56,790 nt of DNA from Limnohabitans sp. (lineage in GTDB: Bacteria > Pseudomonadota > Gammaproteobacteria > Burkholderiales > Burkholderiaceae_C): NCBI GenBank assembly GCA_009693505.1, contig SHXD01000013.1:1-56790 (forward strand), given 5' to 3'. Made by a program: the position numbers and the translations under genes. Positions 26,058-35,131 of the stretch are shown piece by piece (within the stretch, counting starts at the first letter, position 1; each line of letters starts with the position of its first letter). The notes beneath the pieces were generated by a model. It was not told the DNA's origin. It saw only the letters and a list, made by a program, of their open reading frames with translations, and did not search any database.

Positions 26058-27314
26058 TTAAGCTTTGAAAATTCCATCCAGGCTGTCATCCCATCTAAAA
26101 TCAGGAAACACGTCAGCAGCGCTTGCTTTTGTCAAACCTAAGCTCGCCACCAGAGCTTGCGCAAAAACCCCTCTAAAGTCGTGGTGCACGGGCAAATCTC
26201 TGCCCTCGTTCAGTTGATTTTGGGCCAGTCCGTTCCATCTTCCGTGCCATTTTCCACCCTGCACGCGATTGCCTAACAGCCACATCACATTGCCGTGACC
26301 GTGGTCGGTGCCGCGAGTGCCGTTTTCAGCGCAAGTTCGGCCAAATTCACTGGCCACAATCACCACATCATTGGGCTCATTGAAAGCCGCTCTGAGTTGA
26401 ATGAGTGTGTTCGAAAGATTGTTCAAATTGTTGGCCAACAAGCCGGCCACATTGCCTTGATTGATGTGGGTATCCCAGCCCCCTGAAGACAAAAATCCAA
26501 GCCGAAGCTGTCGATTTTGTTGCATCAAGGTTCCAAGGTGTTTGGCATCTAAGGCCAGGCCCTGAGGAGAACCTGCACCATTGTTGGCAGCTTGTTGCTC
26601 GTTGCTTGAAGCCATGCTGGGCGCCTTGAGCATGGCCGCTGTAGACATGCGGTTGCTGGCACCCTCCAACATGGCGTTGGCCATCTTCTCGTTTCCCGCA
26701 TACAACTGGAGGACTGCCTCTCGCGTTTTGCTTTCTGCAAGCGTTCCTGCTCTTGTAGCTGACAAGCCGTTTCCCACCAATTGAACGGGTCTGGGACCCG
26801 ACAAAATACGGGGGCTGCTCTCCCCGACACCCAAGGCATGAAGGCCAACGCCATTGCCAACCATGCCCGAAAGCACATTGAGCCAGCCGGGTGATGGTGA
26901 GCTGGAACCCGGTTTACCTGTTTCCCAATGGTATTGCGCATCAAAATGAGAACGACTTACATCGGGTGAACCCGCACAGGGAATAGCAGCCAAAACACCT
27001 TGCTGCCAAAGCGGCAGCAAGGAAGCACAAGCGGGATGCAGGCCAAATGTTGCGTCAAGCGCTAAGGCCGTTTTTTGAGAACCATCCGGTTTTGGTATAC
27101 CGATGTTGGGACGAATCTGCGAATACCTTTCATCGCCATGTGGAACCAACATCGAAAGGCCATCGTAGGCGCCGCGCAAAAATACCAGCACCATTCGACC
27201 AGAAGATAAGGGTACATTGGCGAATGCGGAAATAGCAGGCAAAGCAAACGCCCCCATGCTGAGTGTTTGAAAAATGGCCTGGCGGCGATTAGACAACATG
27301 TGTTCTGCTTTCAT
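26058..27314 (-). CDS. DUF1501 domain protein, Tat-type exported
   Basis: A 418-residue protein of the DUF1501 family (alkaline-phosphatase-like fold in distant comparisons). The N-terminus has a twin-arginine-type signal (S-N-R-R-Q-A-I-F-Q followed by a hydrophobic stretch to about 33). Family motifs include L-R-G-A-Y-D-G-L-S-M-L-V-P (about 48-60), W-D-T-H, and A-S-E-F-G-R-T, which resembles a metal-binding region. It follows the DUF1800 gene after 5 bases, the standard pairing of these two exported families. No enzymatic activity is established for the family to my knowledge. Confidence 0.9.
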   Translation of the reverse strand: MKAEHMLSNRRQAIFQTLSMGAFALPAISAFANVPLSSGRMVLVFLRGAYDGLSMLVPHGDERYSQIRPNIGIPKPDGSQKTALALDATFGLHPACASLLPLWQQGVLAAIPCAGSPDVSRSHFDAQYHWETGKPGSSSPSPGWLNVLSGMVGNGVGLHALGVGESSPRILSGPRPVQLVGNGLSATRAGTLAESKTREAVLQLYAGNEKMANAMLEGASNRMSTAAMLKAPSMASSNEQQAANNGAGSPQGLALDAKHLGTLMQQNRQLRLGFLSSGGWDTHINQGNVAGLLANNLNNLSNTLIQLRAAFNEPNDVVIVASEFGRTCAENGTRGTDHGHGNVMWLLGNRVQGGKWHGRWNGLAQNQLNEGRDLPVHHDFRGVFAQALVASLGLTKASAADVFPDFRWDDSLDGIFKA

Positions 27315-27319
27315 CGTGG

Positions 27320-28867
27320 TTACTTGAAAACCAATTCTGAACTCCCCAACACAAAGCCCATTCTTTGTAAGGGCGGCTGCTTCATGACAGCCTTGGTGGT
27401 GGTGTCGCTGAGGTAGGGATACAAATCGATTCGCTCTGGTGCGTTACGCGCAATGGTGAGTGCAAAGTCAATGCGCCGCGTTAAGGCCTCGGGCGTGAAC
27501 CACGTATTGGCATTGAAGGCATAGCCATCGGGTGTTTGCCAATTTTGAATGCCATGTCCCGCAACAAATGAGTAACCAAAGGCTTGCAGCCACTTGTTGC
27601 GATCATGCGCCATGTTCAGAACACGCAAACTGGCACAAGCAAAATCGTAGGGTGTTCTAAACAGTTTGTTTTCAGGGTCCCAAAAGGCGGCACTGCTCAG
27701 CATCACTTGCATGACTTGATAAATGTCACCGCCTGTTGCTAAGAATGTCTTGGCCATTTGATCAACCAAAGCTTGAGGTGGCAAGTCAGCGACAAAATAT
27801 TCTGCGAGTCTCAGAGAAATTCGTTGCGCTGTTGCAGGATGGTTGGCTAAGAAGCGTATGGCTTGCTCGCCTTCTTTCATGCCTGTGAATTGCGCAGAAC
27901 TTGGAATGCTCTGTCCCATGATTGTTTTGTTGCCCGACTCGTGCAAGCGCATGACAAATTGAAAACCATCTTGAGAACGTGGGGCGACAGTCCATCCTGT
28001 GAGCACACGGGCCAATTCACGCACGTCTTCTTGGGTGTAACCGCCATGCACGCCCAATGTATGGAGTTCCATCAATTCTCGGGCGTAGTTTTCATTCAAA
28101 CCGCGGGTGCTTTGCCCAGCTCGTCCTGGTTGCGGGCTGACACTGAGCCATTGGTCCAAGTAGTAAAGCATGGCGGGATGCTTGGCGCTGGCCAGCACCA
28201 GGTCTTCAAACTTGCCCAATGCATGAGCCCTGGCCACATTGATGGCATAGTGCCCTGTAAAAGGTCGCACGCTGCCCTTTTGTTGGTAAACATTGAAATG
28301 GTTGAACCAGAACTCTGTCATTCTGGCCAGTAAAGGCTGTTCAACATCGTCGCTACTGCAACTGGCCAAGCGCCAAGCAATGGCTTTGTTCACCTGGGTT
28401 CGGTTGTAAAACAAGGCTTCTGACTTTTCTTGAAAATTGAAACGCCTTTCGTTGGCCACTAATTCGTTGAGGCGCGTTCCCGCAGGTACGGCAGCGCGGG
28501 CTTCGCGTTCATTGCGAGCACCGTCAAAGATCAGAGGAAGGCTGTCGTTAATGGACGCTAAATCTGACGGAAGCTTGGGAGCCTCAAGGCTAGCTTTGCG
28601 CGCAGCATCCAACTGGTTCAAAGCCCAATCTTTTGGATGAGCTTTAGACTTGATGTCGGCAATCAAGGTGGGCGTTGGGCCATAACTCAGTCGGTTAATG
28701 GCGCGCCACTCTGCCGCGGGCCCCTGAGGTTCTATGTGAGTGACAGGCAATGATGCAGTCCGAAGTGACAATGGCGACTGAGCACAACCCCATAAACACA
28801 AAAACAAAAAAGACTCAAGGACAAGCCACAAAGGTCTGTTGCTCTTGAATCTTGGTGTTTGAATCAT
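27320..28867 (-). CDS. DUF1800 domain lipoprotein
   Basis: A 515-residue DUF1800 protein with a lipoprotein-like signal (L-F-L-C-L-W-G-C, lipid-accepting Cys28), so probably anchored in a membrane and facing the periplasm or outside. Typical motifs: A-I-N-R-L-S-Y-G-P-T-P near 57-67, M-T-E-F-W-F-N-H-F-N-V-Y near 185-196, N-E-N-Y-A-R-E-L-M-E-L-H-T-L-G and V-R-E-L-A-R-V-L-T-G-W. It pairs with the downstream DUF1501 gene. DUF1800 is seen beside exported or surface proteins in many bacteria, but the biochemical role is unknown. Confidence 0.9.
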   Translation of the reverse strand: MIQTPRFKSNRPLWLVLESFLFLCLWGCAQSPLSLRTASLPVTHIEPQGPAAEWRAINRLSYGPTPTLIADIKSKAHPKDWALNQLDAARKASLEAPKLPSDLASINDSLPLIFDGARNEREARAAVPAGTRLNELVANERRFNFQEKSEALFYNRTQVNKAIAWRLASCSSDDVEQPLLARMTEFWFNHFNVYQQKGSVRPFTGHYAINVARAHALGKFEDLVLASAKHPAMLYYLDQWLSVSPQPGRAGQSTRGLNENYARELMELHTLGVHGGYTQEDVRELARVLTGWTVAPRSQDGFQFVMRLHESGNKTIMGQSIPSSAQFTGMKEGEQAIRFLANHPATAQRISLRLAEYFVADLPPQALVDQMAKTFLATGGDIYQVMQVMLSSAAFWDPENKLFRTPYDFACASLRVLNMAHDRNKWLQAFGYSFVAGHGIQNWQTPDGYAFNANTWFTPEALTRRIDFALTIARNAPERIDLYPYLSDTTTKAVMKQPPLQRMGFVLGSSELVFK

Positions 28868-28897
28868 GTTCGCTATCGTAAGTCAGAATCTATTTTT

Positions 28898-30040
28898 TCA
28901 AGGTTTGACTGGCTCCAGCCTGAGCAAAGCCCCTTGAGCTTCGTCAGTCAGCAAGTAGACAAAACCGTCTGGCCCCATCCGCACATCGCGTAGCCGAGAC
29001 CGTCCTTGAAGCAAACGCTCTTCGCCCAAGACTTTCTCGCCCTCGAGCGTCAGACGAACCAGCGTCTGCCCGCGCAAAGCGCCCACAAGCAAATTGCCCT
29101 GCCATTGGGGAAACTGTGAGCCGCTCACAAAAGCCATGCCCGATGGCGCAATCGAGGGCACCCACACGTGCAAGGGTTGCACCAAGCCAGCTTTGGCCTG
29201 GCCCTCACCAATTTTGGTACCCAAGCCGTAATTGACGCCGTAGGTGATAACGGGCCAGCCGTAGTTCAATCCTGAACGCATCACGTTAACCTCATCCCCA
29301 CCCTGCGGCCCGTGTTCGTGTGTCCACAGTTCACCCGTTTGGGGATGCAGTGCAGCACCCTGCATGTTGCGATTTCCCAAGGTCCATTTTTCTGCCAAGG
29401 CCCCTGCACGGTTGACAAAAGGGTTGTTGGCTGGCACTCGGCCATCGTCGTGGAGGCGAATGACCGAACCCGCATGGTCGCTCAGTTTTTGGGCACGGTC
29501 TTTGTCGCCACGGTCACCCAAAGTCAGATAAAGCAAGCCAGCTTGGTCGAACACAATACGTCCGCCGAAATGATGGCCTGAACGCGTTTTAGGCTGCATG
29601 CTGAACAGCACCTGCACCTCGGTCATTCGGTGGTCTTGAAGTTTGCCTCTGGCCAAGGCCGTACCCCAACCGCCTGGCCCAGGTGCGTTGTAAGCCCAAT
29701 AAATCCAGCCATTTTGAGCATATTGAGGGTGCAAGACCACATCAAACAAACCACCTTGGCCTTGTGGCACAACTTCAGGCAAACCATCAATCGGTTTGGG
29801 GTTCAGTTTGAAATCATGAGTCACTAAGCGTAAACGTCCCGCCCTTTCAGTGACCAGCATCCGGCCGTCAGGCAAAAAAGCAATGGACCATGGATTTTCA
29901 AGGCCCGTCACCAAAGTTACCAGACGGAACGCGTGTTTTTCTGATTTGAAGACCGGCGTCCCTTCCTGAGCCCAAGTGGGAAGACAGGCTGCCATGCACA
30001 TCAGCAGGACATGAATTAATCGAACAAGTTGGACTCTCAT
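28898..30040 (-). CDS. PQQ-dependent sugar dehydrogenase (YliI-like)
   Basis: A 380-residue exported six-bladed beta-propeller of the soluble aldose sugar dehydrogenase/sorbosone dehydrogenase family. A signal peptide (about 1-25, ending P-T-W-A-Q) precedes L-E-N-P-W-S-I-A-F-L-P-D-G-R-M-L-V-T-E-R and further repeats such as L-Y-L-T-L-G-D-R-G-D and E-H-G-P-Q-G-G-D-E; the H-x-F-G-G-R site is H-H-F-G-G-R. Family members use PQQ to oxidise sugars in the periplasm. The start at 30040 has AGAGGT 5 bases upstream; the upstream TTG at 30061 is less likely. It runs in line with the DUF1800/DUF1501 genes, 30 bases ahead of them. No pqq biosynthesis gene is in the window. Confidence 0.9.
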   Translation of the reverse strand: MRVQLVRLIHVLLMCMAACLPTWAQEGTPVFKSEKHAFRLVTLVTGLENPWSIAFLPDGRMLVTERAGRLRLVTHDFKLNPKPIDGLPEVVPQGQGGLFDVVLHPQYAQNGWIYWAYNAPGPGGWGTALARGKLQDHRMTEVQVLFSMQPKTRSGHHFGGRIVFDQAGLLYLTLGDRGDKDRAQKLSDHAGSVIRLHDDGRVPANNPFVNRAGALAEKWTLGNRNMQGAALHPQTGELWTHEHGPQGGDEVNVMRSGLNYGWPVITYGVNYGLGTKIGEGQAKAGLVQPLHVWVPSIAPSGMAFVSGSQFPQWQGNLLVGALRGQTLVRLTLEGEKVLGEERLLQGRSRLRDVRMGPDGFVYLLTDEAQGALLRLEPVKP

Positions 30041-30592
30041 GAGACCTCTATTTCCACTCAATAGTTACTCAGTTAAAAAACTTAAACAAAGCAAATAGTT
30101 AAGGTCACCAAAACGAGTGCGTGTAACTTGGTTGAGTTGGGACTGTTTTTAACAAAGCAAAATCCTATTCGTTTTTAATGCTCAATTTTAACGCTGTTAG
30201 AAAGGTTGCGGAACTTAAATTAAGCTACTTTTTAGCTTTACAAGTGCTCTTGAAAATCAACAAACACACGCTTTATATCTTCAACATTTCCAAGCTCTCG
30301 CTTAGCTTCTTGGGTCGTTAATTGGCAAGGGCCTGGTAGTCAGAAGACAACTCGGTCAAGGCAGTGTTGAGTGGCGCTGGAGTAATGACGCATCGGTGTA
30401 GCCGCTCATCTTACTTGCTGGCTTCAGTTTGATTCTTCAGTCCCAAGAAATGACATGGTGATGACAAGGGATCGACGCCGTTCGAATTCCGGATCTTGCG
30501 CTTGGGGATATTGGGGTCAACCCCTAGTCTCTGATTTTATTTTCCATGATTAAATAACCTGCGTTTGTAATTTCAACACTAGGAGTCATTCG
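30041..30592. other. 552-base AT-rich non-coding stretch upstream of dctP
   Basis: No convincing gene was found on either strand. The left half is AT-rich with short A and T runs; the right half has several short open stretches without starts. Near 30238-30351 the - strand reads as a short open tail ending in TAA, without a start codon, possibly a remnant of a lost gene. The dctP regulatory region must lie at the right end. It separates the - strand PQQ dehydrogenase gene from the + strand TRAP genes and probably marks the left edge of an inserted block. Confidence 0.6.
30513..30524. promoter_or_regulatory. palindrome upstream of dctP, possible operator
   Basis: A perfect inverted repeat, GGGGT-CA-ACCCC, lies 69 bases before the dctP start. 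Position and symmetry suit a regulator-binding site, but no regulator gene is in the window and a single palindrome of this size may be chance. Confidence 0.25.
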
Positions 30593-31747
30593 ATGACAGA
30601 TACGTTAAAAACTCAACTGACAGAAGCCACGTCCATACCAAGTCGCCGCCGTTTTCTCGGTCGGGCTGTCGCTGGGGTTGCTGGTACCACCGCCCTGGCA
30701 GCACCGATGGTCTCAATTGCCCAGGCTCCCATCGTTCTGAAAATGCAGGGCTCTTGGGGTGCCAAGGACATCTTCAATGAGATGGCCGAAGAGTACGTGA
30801 AGCGAGTCAATGATATGGCCGGTGGTCGTTTGCGTATTGATTACCTGGTGGCAGGTGCTGTGGTCAAACCGTTCGAGGTGATGGATGCTGTGTCCAAGGG
30901 CGTGCTTGACGCAGGCCATACCGTTCCGGTGTATTGGTATGGCAAGAGCAAGGTTGCTTCGCTGTTTGGCTCCGGCCCGATCAATGGCTGCGATGCACCA
31001 CAAACCTTGGCCTGGATTTACCGTGGCGGCGGATTGGCGCTCTATAACGAGTTACTTGCAAAACTCAATCTTGATGTGGTTGGCTTTTTTGCAATGCCAA
31101 TGCCAACCCAACCCCTGGGTTGGTTCAAGAAGGAAATCAAACAGGCTTCTGAGCTCAAAGGCCTCAAATACCGAACCGTCGGTTTGGCAGCCGATCTGTT
31201 CCAGCAAATGGGGGCAAAAGTCACCCAGCTGCCTGGCGGCGAAATCATCCCCGCATTGGAAAAAGGCGTGATCGATGCCTTCGAGTTCAACAACCCGACC
31301 TCGGACATGCGTTTCGGTGCCCAAGACGTGATCAAGAACTACATGATGGGTAGCTTTCACCAGGCCATGGAATTCTTTGAGATTTCCTTCAACAAGAAAA
31401 AATGGGACACGATTCCGAAAGATCTTCAAGCCATCCTGCAATACTCAGTCGAAGCGGCCAGTGCGTCAAACTGGTGGACCGGTATGGACAATTATTCGCG
31501 TGACCTGGCAGTCCTCCAAGACAAGCATAAAGTCAAAGTCATTCGCACACCCAAAGCCGTCATGAAAGCGCAGCTGGTAGCCTGGGATGCCATCACTGAC
31601 AAGCTCTCTGCAGAAGATCCATTCTTCAAGAAGGTGGTTGAATCTCAGCGTGCCTGGGCCAAGCGTGTGGCATACTACATGTTTGTCAATGAGGCTGATT
31701 TCGCCATGGGCTACGAGCACGTCTTTAAGACCAAGTTGCCCGCCTAA
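30593..31747 (+). CDS. dctP: TRAP transporter periplasmic substrate-binding protein
   Basis: A 384-residue DctP-type binding protein that delivers an organic anion to the DctQM permease. The N-terminus is a twin-arginine signal (S-R-R-R-F-L-G, then a hydrophobic stretch to about A43 in I-A-Q-A). Family features: L-K-G-L-K-Y-R near 190 (the Arg that binds the carboxylate in TRAP proteins), L-P-G-G-E-I-I-P-A-L-E-K-G-V-I-D-A (about 211-227) and N-N-P. The pattern resembles the subgroup that includes alpha-keto-acid and lactate binders, but the ligand is not decided. AGGAGT 8 bases upstream is a strong ribosome site. A hairpin follows the gene. Confidence 0.93.
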   Translation: MTDTLKTQLTEATSIPSRRRFLGRAVAGVAGTTALAAPMVSIAQAPIVLKMQGSWGAKDIFNEMAEEYVKRVNDMAGGRLRIDYLVAGAVVKPFEVMDAVSKGVLDAGHTVPVYWYGKSKVASLFGSGPINGCDAPQTLAWIYRGGGLALYNELLAKLNLDVVGFFAMPMPTQPLGWFKKEIKQASELKGLKYRTVGLAADLFQQMGAKVTQLPGGEIIPALEKGVIDAFEFNNPTSDMRFGAQDVIKNYMMGSFHQAMEFFEISFNKKKWDTIPKDLQAILQYSVEAASASNWWTGMDNYSRDLAVLQDKHKVKVIRTPKAVMKAQLVAWDAITDKLSAEDPFFKKVVESQRAWAKRVAYYMFVNEADFAMGYEHVFKTKLPA

Positions 31748-31768
31748 GCGCTTTTATTGAAGACCTCT

Positions 31769-31805
31769 GGGGGGCGTCCGAAAAGACGCCCCCCCTTTTT
31801 ATTTT
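31769..31805 (+). terminator. hairpin between dctP and dctQ (attenuator or mRNA stabiliser)
   Basis: A perfect 10-bp stem, GGGGGGCGTC (31769-31778) with GACGCCCCCC (31785-31794), six-base loop CGAAAA, then C and TTTTTATTTT. It is a textbook intrinsic terminator, placed inside the operon 21 bases after the dctP stop. It probably allows partial read-through, giving more binding protein than permease, and may protect the dctP message from 3' decay. Confidence 0.88.
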
Positions 31806-31816
31806 GTTATGACTGG

Positions 31817-32422
31817 ATGCCTAGTGTGGACTATCTAATTAAAGCAATTGACCAATTCAGCAAGACTGTTGGTCATGCCTTTGCATGGTGCGTCGTCATC
31901 CTGACAATTGGCACTTGTTACGAGGTGTTTATCCGCTACATACTCAATGATCCCACCAGTTGGGCATTTGACCTCAGCTACTTGATGTATGGCGCAGTGT
32001 TTTATATGGCTGGCGCCTATACGTTGTCCCGCGGCGGCCATGTTCGGGCCGATATGTATTACCGAAATTGGCAGGAAACAACACAGGCCAAGGTGGAACT
32101 GACGCTCTACATTCTGTTCTTTTTCCCCGGCATTTTGGCCTTGGTGGTGGCCGGTAGTTCCTATGGTCTCGAGTCGATGCGAATTGGCGAGATGAGCATC
32201 AACAGCCCGGCTGGCATTCCGATCTGGCCTCTCAAAATGATGATCCCCGTTGGTGCCACCCTGATCGGCCTGCAAGGTTTTGCCGAAGTCTTGCGTTGCT
32301 TTGTTTGCCTGCGTGATGGCGCATGGCCGGAGCGCTTGCAAGACGTAGAAGAGCTTGAGAACCAGTTGATCGCGCAACACGCCAACAAAAACCCCACTGA
32401 AACACAAGGAGTTTCGCCATGA
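31817..32422 (+). CDS. dctQ: TRAP transporter small permease
   Basis: A 201-residue membrane protein with four predicted helices (about 16-40, 52-72, 92-112, 140-160), typical of DctQ. It partners DctM in sodium- or proton-driven uptake. The open frame begins at a TTG (31757) inside the region before the hairpin; the ATG at 31817 gives a normal N-terminus and lies after the hairpin. Its stop overlaps the dctM start as ATGA (32419-32422). Gln/Glu-rich tail (E-E-L-E-N-Q-L-I-A-Q-H). Confidence 0.9.
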   Translation: MPSVDYLIKAIDQFSKTVGHAFAWCVVILTIGTCYEVFIRYILNDPTSWAFDLSYLMYGAVFYMAGAYTLSRGGHVRADMYYRNWQETTQAKVELTLYILFFFPGILALVVAGSSYGLESMRIGEMSINSPAGIPIWPLKMMIPVGATLIGLQGFAEVLRCFVCLRDGAWPERLQDVEELENQLIAQHANKNPTETQGVSP

Positions 32423-33765
32423 GCGATCCCTTAGTCGCCCTGGTCATGCTTGGCATCTTGGTATTCGTGATCTGTATTGGTTTTCCAGTCGCTTTCACCC
32501 TCATGGCTTTGGGAGTGGGTTTTGGTTTTTACGGCTACTTTCAGGCCGGCCAAGCTTTTTTTGATAACCGCGTTTTCTATCTTTTGACACAAAACACCTT
32601 CACGGTGTTGAACAATGACGCCCTCGTTTCGATTCCCCTGTTCCTGTTAATGGGTTACATGGTCGAGCGAGCTAACATTTTGGACAAACTGTTCCTGAGT
32701 CTGCAAGTGGCTCTGAAACACATTCCGGGCTCACTGGCAGTCGCTACCCTGCTGACCTGCGCCCTGTTTGCCACTGCCACCGGCATTGTGGGTGCTGTGG
32801 TGACTCTGATGGGCCTGTTGGCTTACCCACAGATGATCAAAGCAGGCTACGACAAACGACTGGCGGCTGGCGTGATTTGTGCCGGTGGTTGCCTGGGTAT
32901 CTTGATCCCACCCTCGATCATGCTGATTGTTTATGGTGCCATGGCCGGCCAGTCAGTGGTCAAACTGTACGCTGCCGCATTCGTCCCCGGCTTCATGTTG
33001 GCTTTCATGTACATCGCTTATGTGATGATCATTACCACCCTGAAGCCCGAACTGGCTCCAAAACTTCCCAAGGAAGAGGGAGACTTCCCCCTGTCCGAAG
33101 TGGTCGTGATGGTGATGAAATCCTTTTTTCCGCTGTCGATGCTGATCCTCTCCGTGCTTGGCGCGATTATGTTTGGTTTGGCAACGCCGACCGAAGCCGC
33201 TTCGGTCGGTGCTCTAGGCGCCACGATTTTGGCCGCATGTTACCGGACCCTGACCTGGCAAGGCATTCGGGAGTCGGTTTTCCTGACGGCACGCACCTCA
33301 GCCATGGTGTGCTGGCTTTTCGTCGGATCTGCCACCTTCGCGTCGATCTTTGCTTACTTGGGCGGAAACCAAATCATCAAAGAGTTTGTGCTCGGTATGG
33401 ACTTGTCCCCCCTCACCTTCATGCTGGTGGCTCAAGTCATCATTTTCCTCTTGGGTTGGCCGCTTGAGTGGACCGAGATCATTATCATCTTCGTGCCGAT
33501 TTTCTTGCCTATGCTGGACAATTTCGGAATCCACCCCATTCTGTTTGGCGTCTTGATCGCGGTTAACCTACAGACCGCCTTCTTGTCGCCGCCGATGGCA
33601 ATGGCGGCGTATTACCTCAAGGGGGTTAGTCCGCCATCGGTCAAGCTAAGCGAGATTTTCGCAGGGTGTATGCCGTTTGTTTATATCGTGCTGGTGACCA
33701 TGCTCTTGATTTATGTCTTCCCCGGCATTGCCATGTGGTTACCTAACACCCTCTACTCAAATTAA
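32419..33765 (+). CDS. dctM: TRAP transporter large permease
   Basis: A 448-residue polytopic inner-membrane protein, the transport channel of the TRAP system. Signatures include G-F-P-V-A-F-T-L-M near 15-23, the substrate/ion region A-T-G-I-V-G-A-V-V-T-L-M-G, C-A-G-G-C-L-G-I-L-I-P-P-S-I (about 153-166), and A-T-P-T-E-A-A-S-V-G-A (about 255-265), with P-I-L-F-G-V-L near the C-terminus. Leucine is coded mainly by CTG, unlike the TTG-rich housekeeping genes around the block. The amidase gene starts 3 bases after the stop. Confidence 0.95.
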   Translation: MSDPLVALVMLGILVFVICIGFPVAFTLMALGVGFGFYGYFQAGQAFFDNRVFYLLTQNTFTVLNNDALVSIPLFLLMGYMVERANILDKLFLSLQVALKHIPGSLAVATLLTCALFATATGIVGAVVTLMGLLAYPQMIKAGYDKRLAAGVICAGGCLGILIPPSIMLIVYGAMAGQSVVKLYAAAFVPGFMLAFMYIAYVMIITTLKPELAPKLPKEEGDFPLSEVVVMVMKSFFPLSMLILSVLGAIMFGLATPTEAASVGALGATILAACYRTLTWQGIRESVFLTARTSAMVCWLFVGSATFASIFAYLGGNQIIKEFVLGMDLSPLTFMLVAQVIIFLLGWPLEWTEIIIIFVPIFLPMLDNFGIHPILFGVLIAVNLQTAFLSPPMAMAAYYLKGVSPPSVKLSEIFAGCMPFVYIVLVTMLLIYVFPGIAMWLPNTLYSN

Positions 33766-33768
33766 TGC

Positions 33769-35100
33769 ATGAGTGTTGAACTCAGTCAGCTGAGCGCTAC
33801 CCAAGCAGCGCAGGCTATCGCCGATGGGCTAATTAGTTCGGAACAACTGGTTCAAGCCTGCCTTGATCGGATTCGCGAGATCGAACCCCAAGTGCAGGCT
33901 TGGCAGTTTCTCGATGAGAAACTCGCATTGGCACAGGCTCGCGCCCGTGACCAGGACCGGGCTGAGGGAAGGGCCATTGGCGTGCTCCATGGCATTCCGA
34001 TTGGCATCAAAGACATCATCGACACCGACGATATGCCGACCGAGGATGGAACGAGCTTGCATGCGGGCAGAACGCCGGCTAACGATGCCACCGTGGTAGC
34101 GTTGCTGCGTGCGGCCGGTGCGGTCATCATGGGGAAAACTGTCACCACCGAACTTGCCAACATGACCCCAGGCAAGACCCGTAACCCACAGAACCTGGAA
34201 CGCAGCCCTGGCGGTTCATCCTCGGGTTCGGCCGCAGCAGTGGCTGCGGGCATGGTCCCGCTGGCGATCGGCACCCAAACCTCGGGCTCGGTCATCCGGC
34301 CCGCTGCCTATTGTGGCGTTTATGGTTTCAAGCCAACCCATGGCCTGATCTCGCGCCATGGCATCTTGAAACTGTCTCGCACCTTGGACACTGTGGGTCT
34401 GTTTGCCCGCAGTCTGGAAGACTTGGCACTGCTGGCCGAACCGCTGATCATGCATGATGAAAAGGACTTCGATACCCGGCCTCGTGCGCGCATGCAGTTT
34501 CCCGCCATGGTGAAATCAGAGCCACCGCTCCCGCCGAGTTTGGCTTTCGTCAAAACAGAGGTTTGGGATCGGGCCGACGAAACCACTCAGCAAGCCTTTG
34601 CCGAGTTGATTGAAGAGCTGGGCGAACGTTGCAAGATCATCGAACTACCCACGTCACTCAAAGTGGCCTGGGAATTTCAACGCATTATTGCTGAGGCTGA
34701 AACGGCCTTTAACCTCGATTTGGAATGGCAAAAAGGGCAATCTGTGTTGTCGCCTTCATTGCGTGAGCGCCTAGAACGCGGCCGCAGCACCTCGGCACTG
34801 AGTTACCAAAAAGCGGTGGCGGCCATCCCCAAACTGATTGCCGAGTTTGACGAGGTGTTTGATAGCTTTGATGCCATCATCACTCCGTCCACCACCGGTA
34901 CGGCGCCGGGCCTAGATAGTACGGGCGATCCGGTGTTCTGCGTCCTGTGGTCCCTGCTCGGCATGCCTGCTGTCAATCTTCCTTTCATGACCGGTGTGGA
35001 CAACATGCCTCTGGGTGTCCAGTTGGTGGGCGCCCGGTTAATGGACGCCCGCTTGTTGCGAACCGCCAAGTGGTTGCAACAACGCGTCTCGCCCTCTTAA
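33769..35100 (+). CDS. amidase (amidase signature family)
   Basis: A 443-residue amidase-signature enzyme that hydrolyses carboxamides to acid and ammonia. The Ser-cisSer-Lys triad is visible: Lys in G-I-P-I-G-I-K-D-I-I-D-T (about 76-87), cis-Ser in the S-P-G-G-S-S-S-G-S-A-A-A-V loop (about 146-158), and nucleophile Ser in Q-T-S-G-S-V-I-R-P (about 168-176). Placed 3 bases after dctM, it probably acts on the compound imported by the TRAP system or a metabolite of it; that link is inference. The paired Asp-tRNA amidotransferase genes (gatB, gatC) are absent, so it is not GatA. The gene is clearly GC-rich (one 60-base line counted by hand has 44 G+C). Confidence 0.92.
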   Translation: MSVELSQLSATQAAQAIADGLISSEQLVQACLDRIREIEPQVQAWQFLDEKLALAQARARDQDRAEGRAIGVLHGIPIGIKDIIDTDDMPTEDGTSLHAGRTPANDATVVALLRAAGAVIMGKTVTTELANMTPGKTRNPQNLERSPGGSSSGSAAAVAAGMVPLAIGTQTSGSVIRPAAYCGVYGFKPTHGLISRHGILKLSRTLDTVGLFARSLEDLALLAEPLIMHDEKDFDTRPRARMQFPAMVKSEPPLPPSLAFVKTEVWDRADETTQQAFAELIEELGERCKIIELPTSLKVAWEFQRIIAEAETAFNLDLEWQKGQSVLSPSLRERLERGRSTSALSYQKAVAAIPKLIAEFDEVFDSFDAIITPSTTGTAPGLDSTGDPVFCVLWSLLGMPAVNLPFMTGVDNMPLGVQLVGARLMDARLLRTAKWLQQRVSPS

Positions 35101-35131
35101 AATTACCATTACCCTGATCTGGAGAACCCCT

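Noticed and set aside
30238-30351. A short - strand open stretch ending in TAA, with a helix-like translation, as a possible gene.
   Set aside because: No start codon, under 40 codons, stops just upstream in frame; at most a decayed remnant, mentioned in the intergenic entry.
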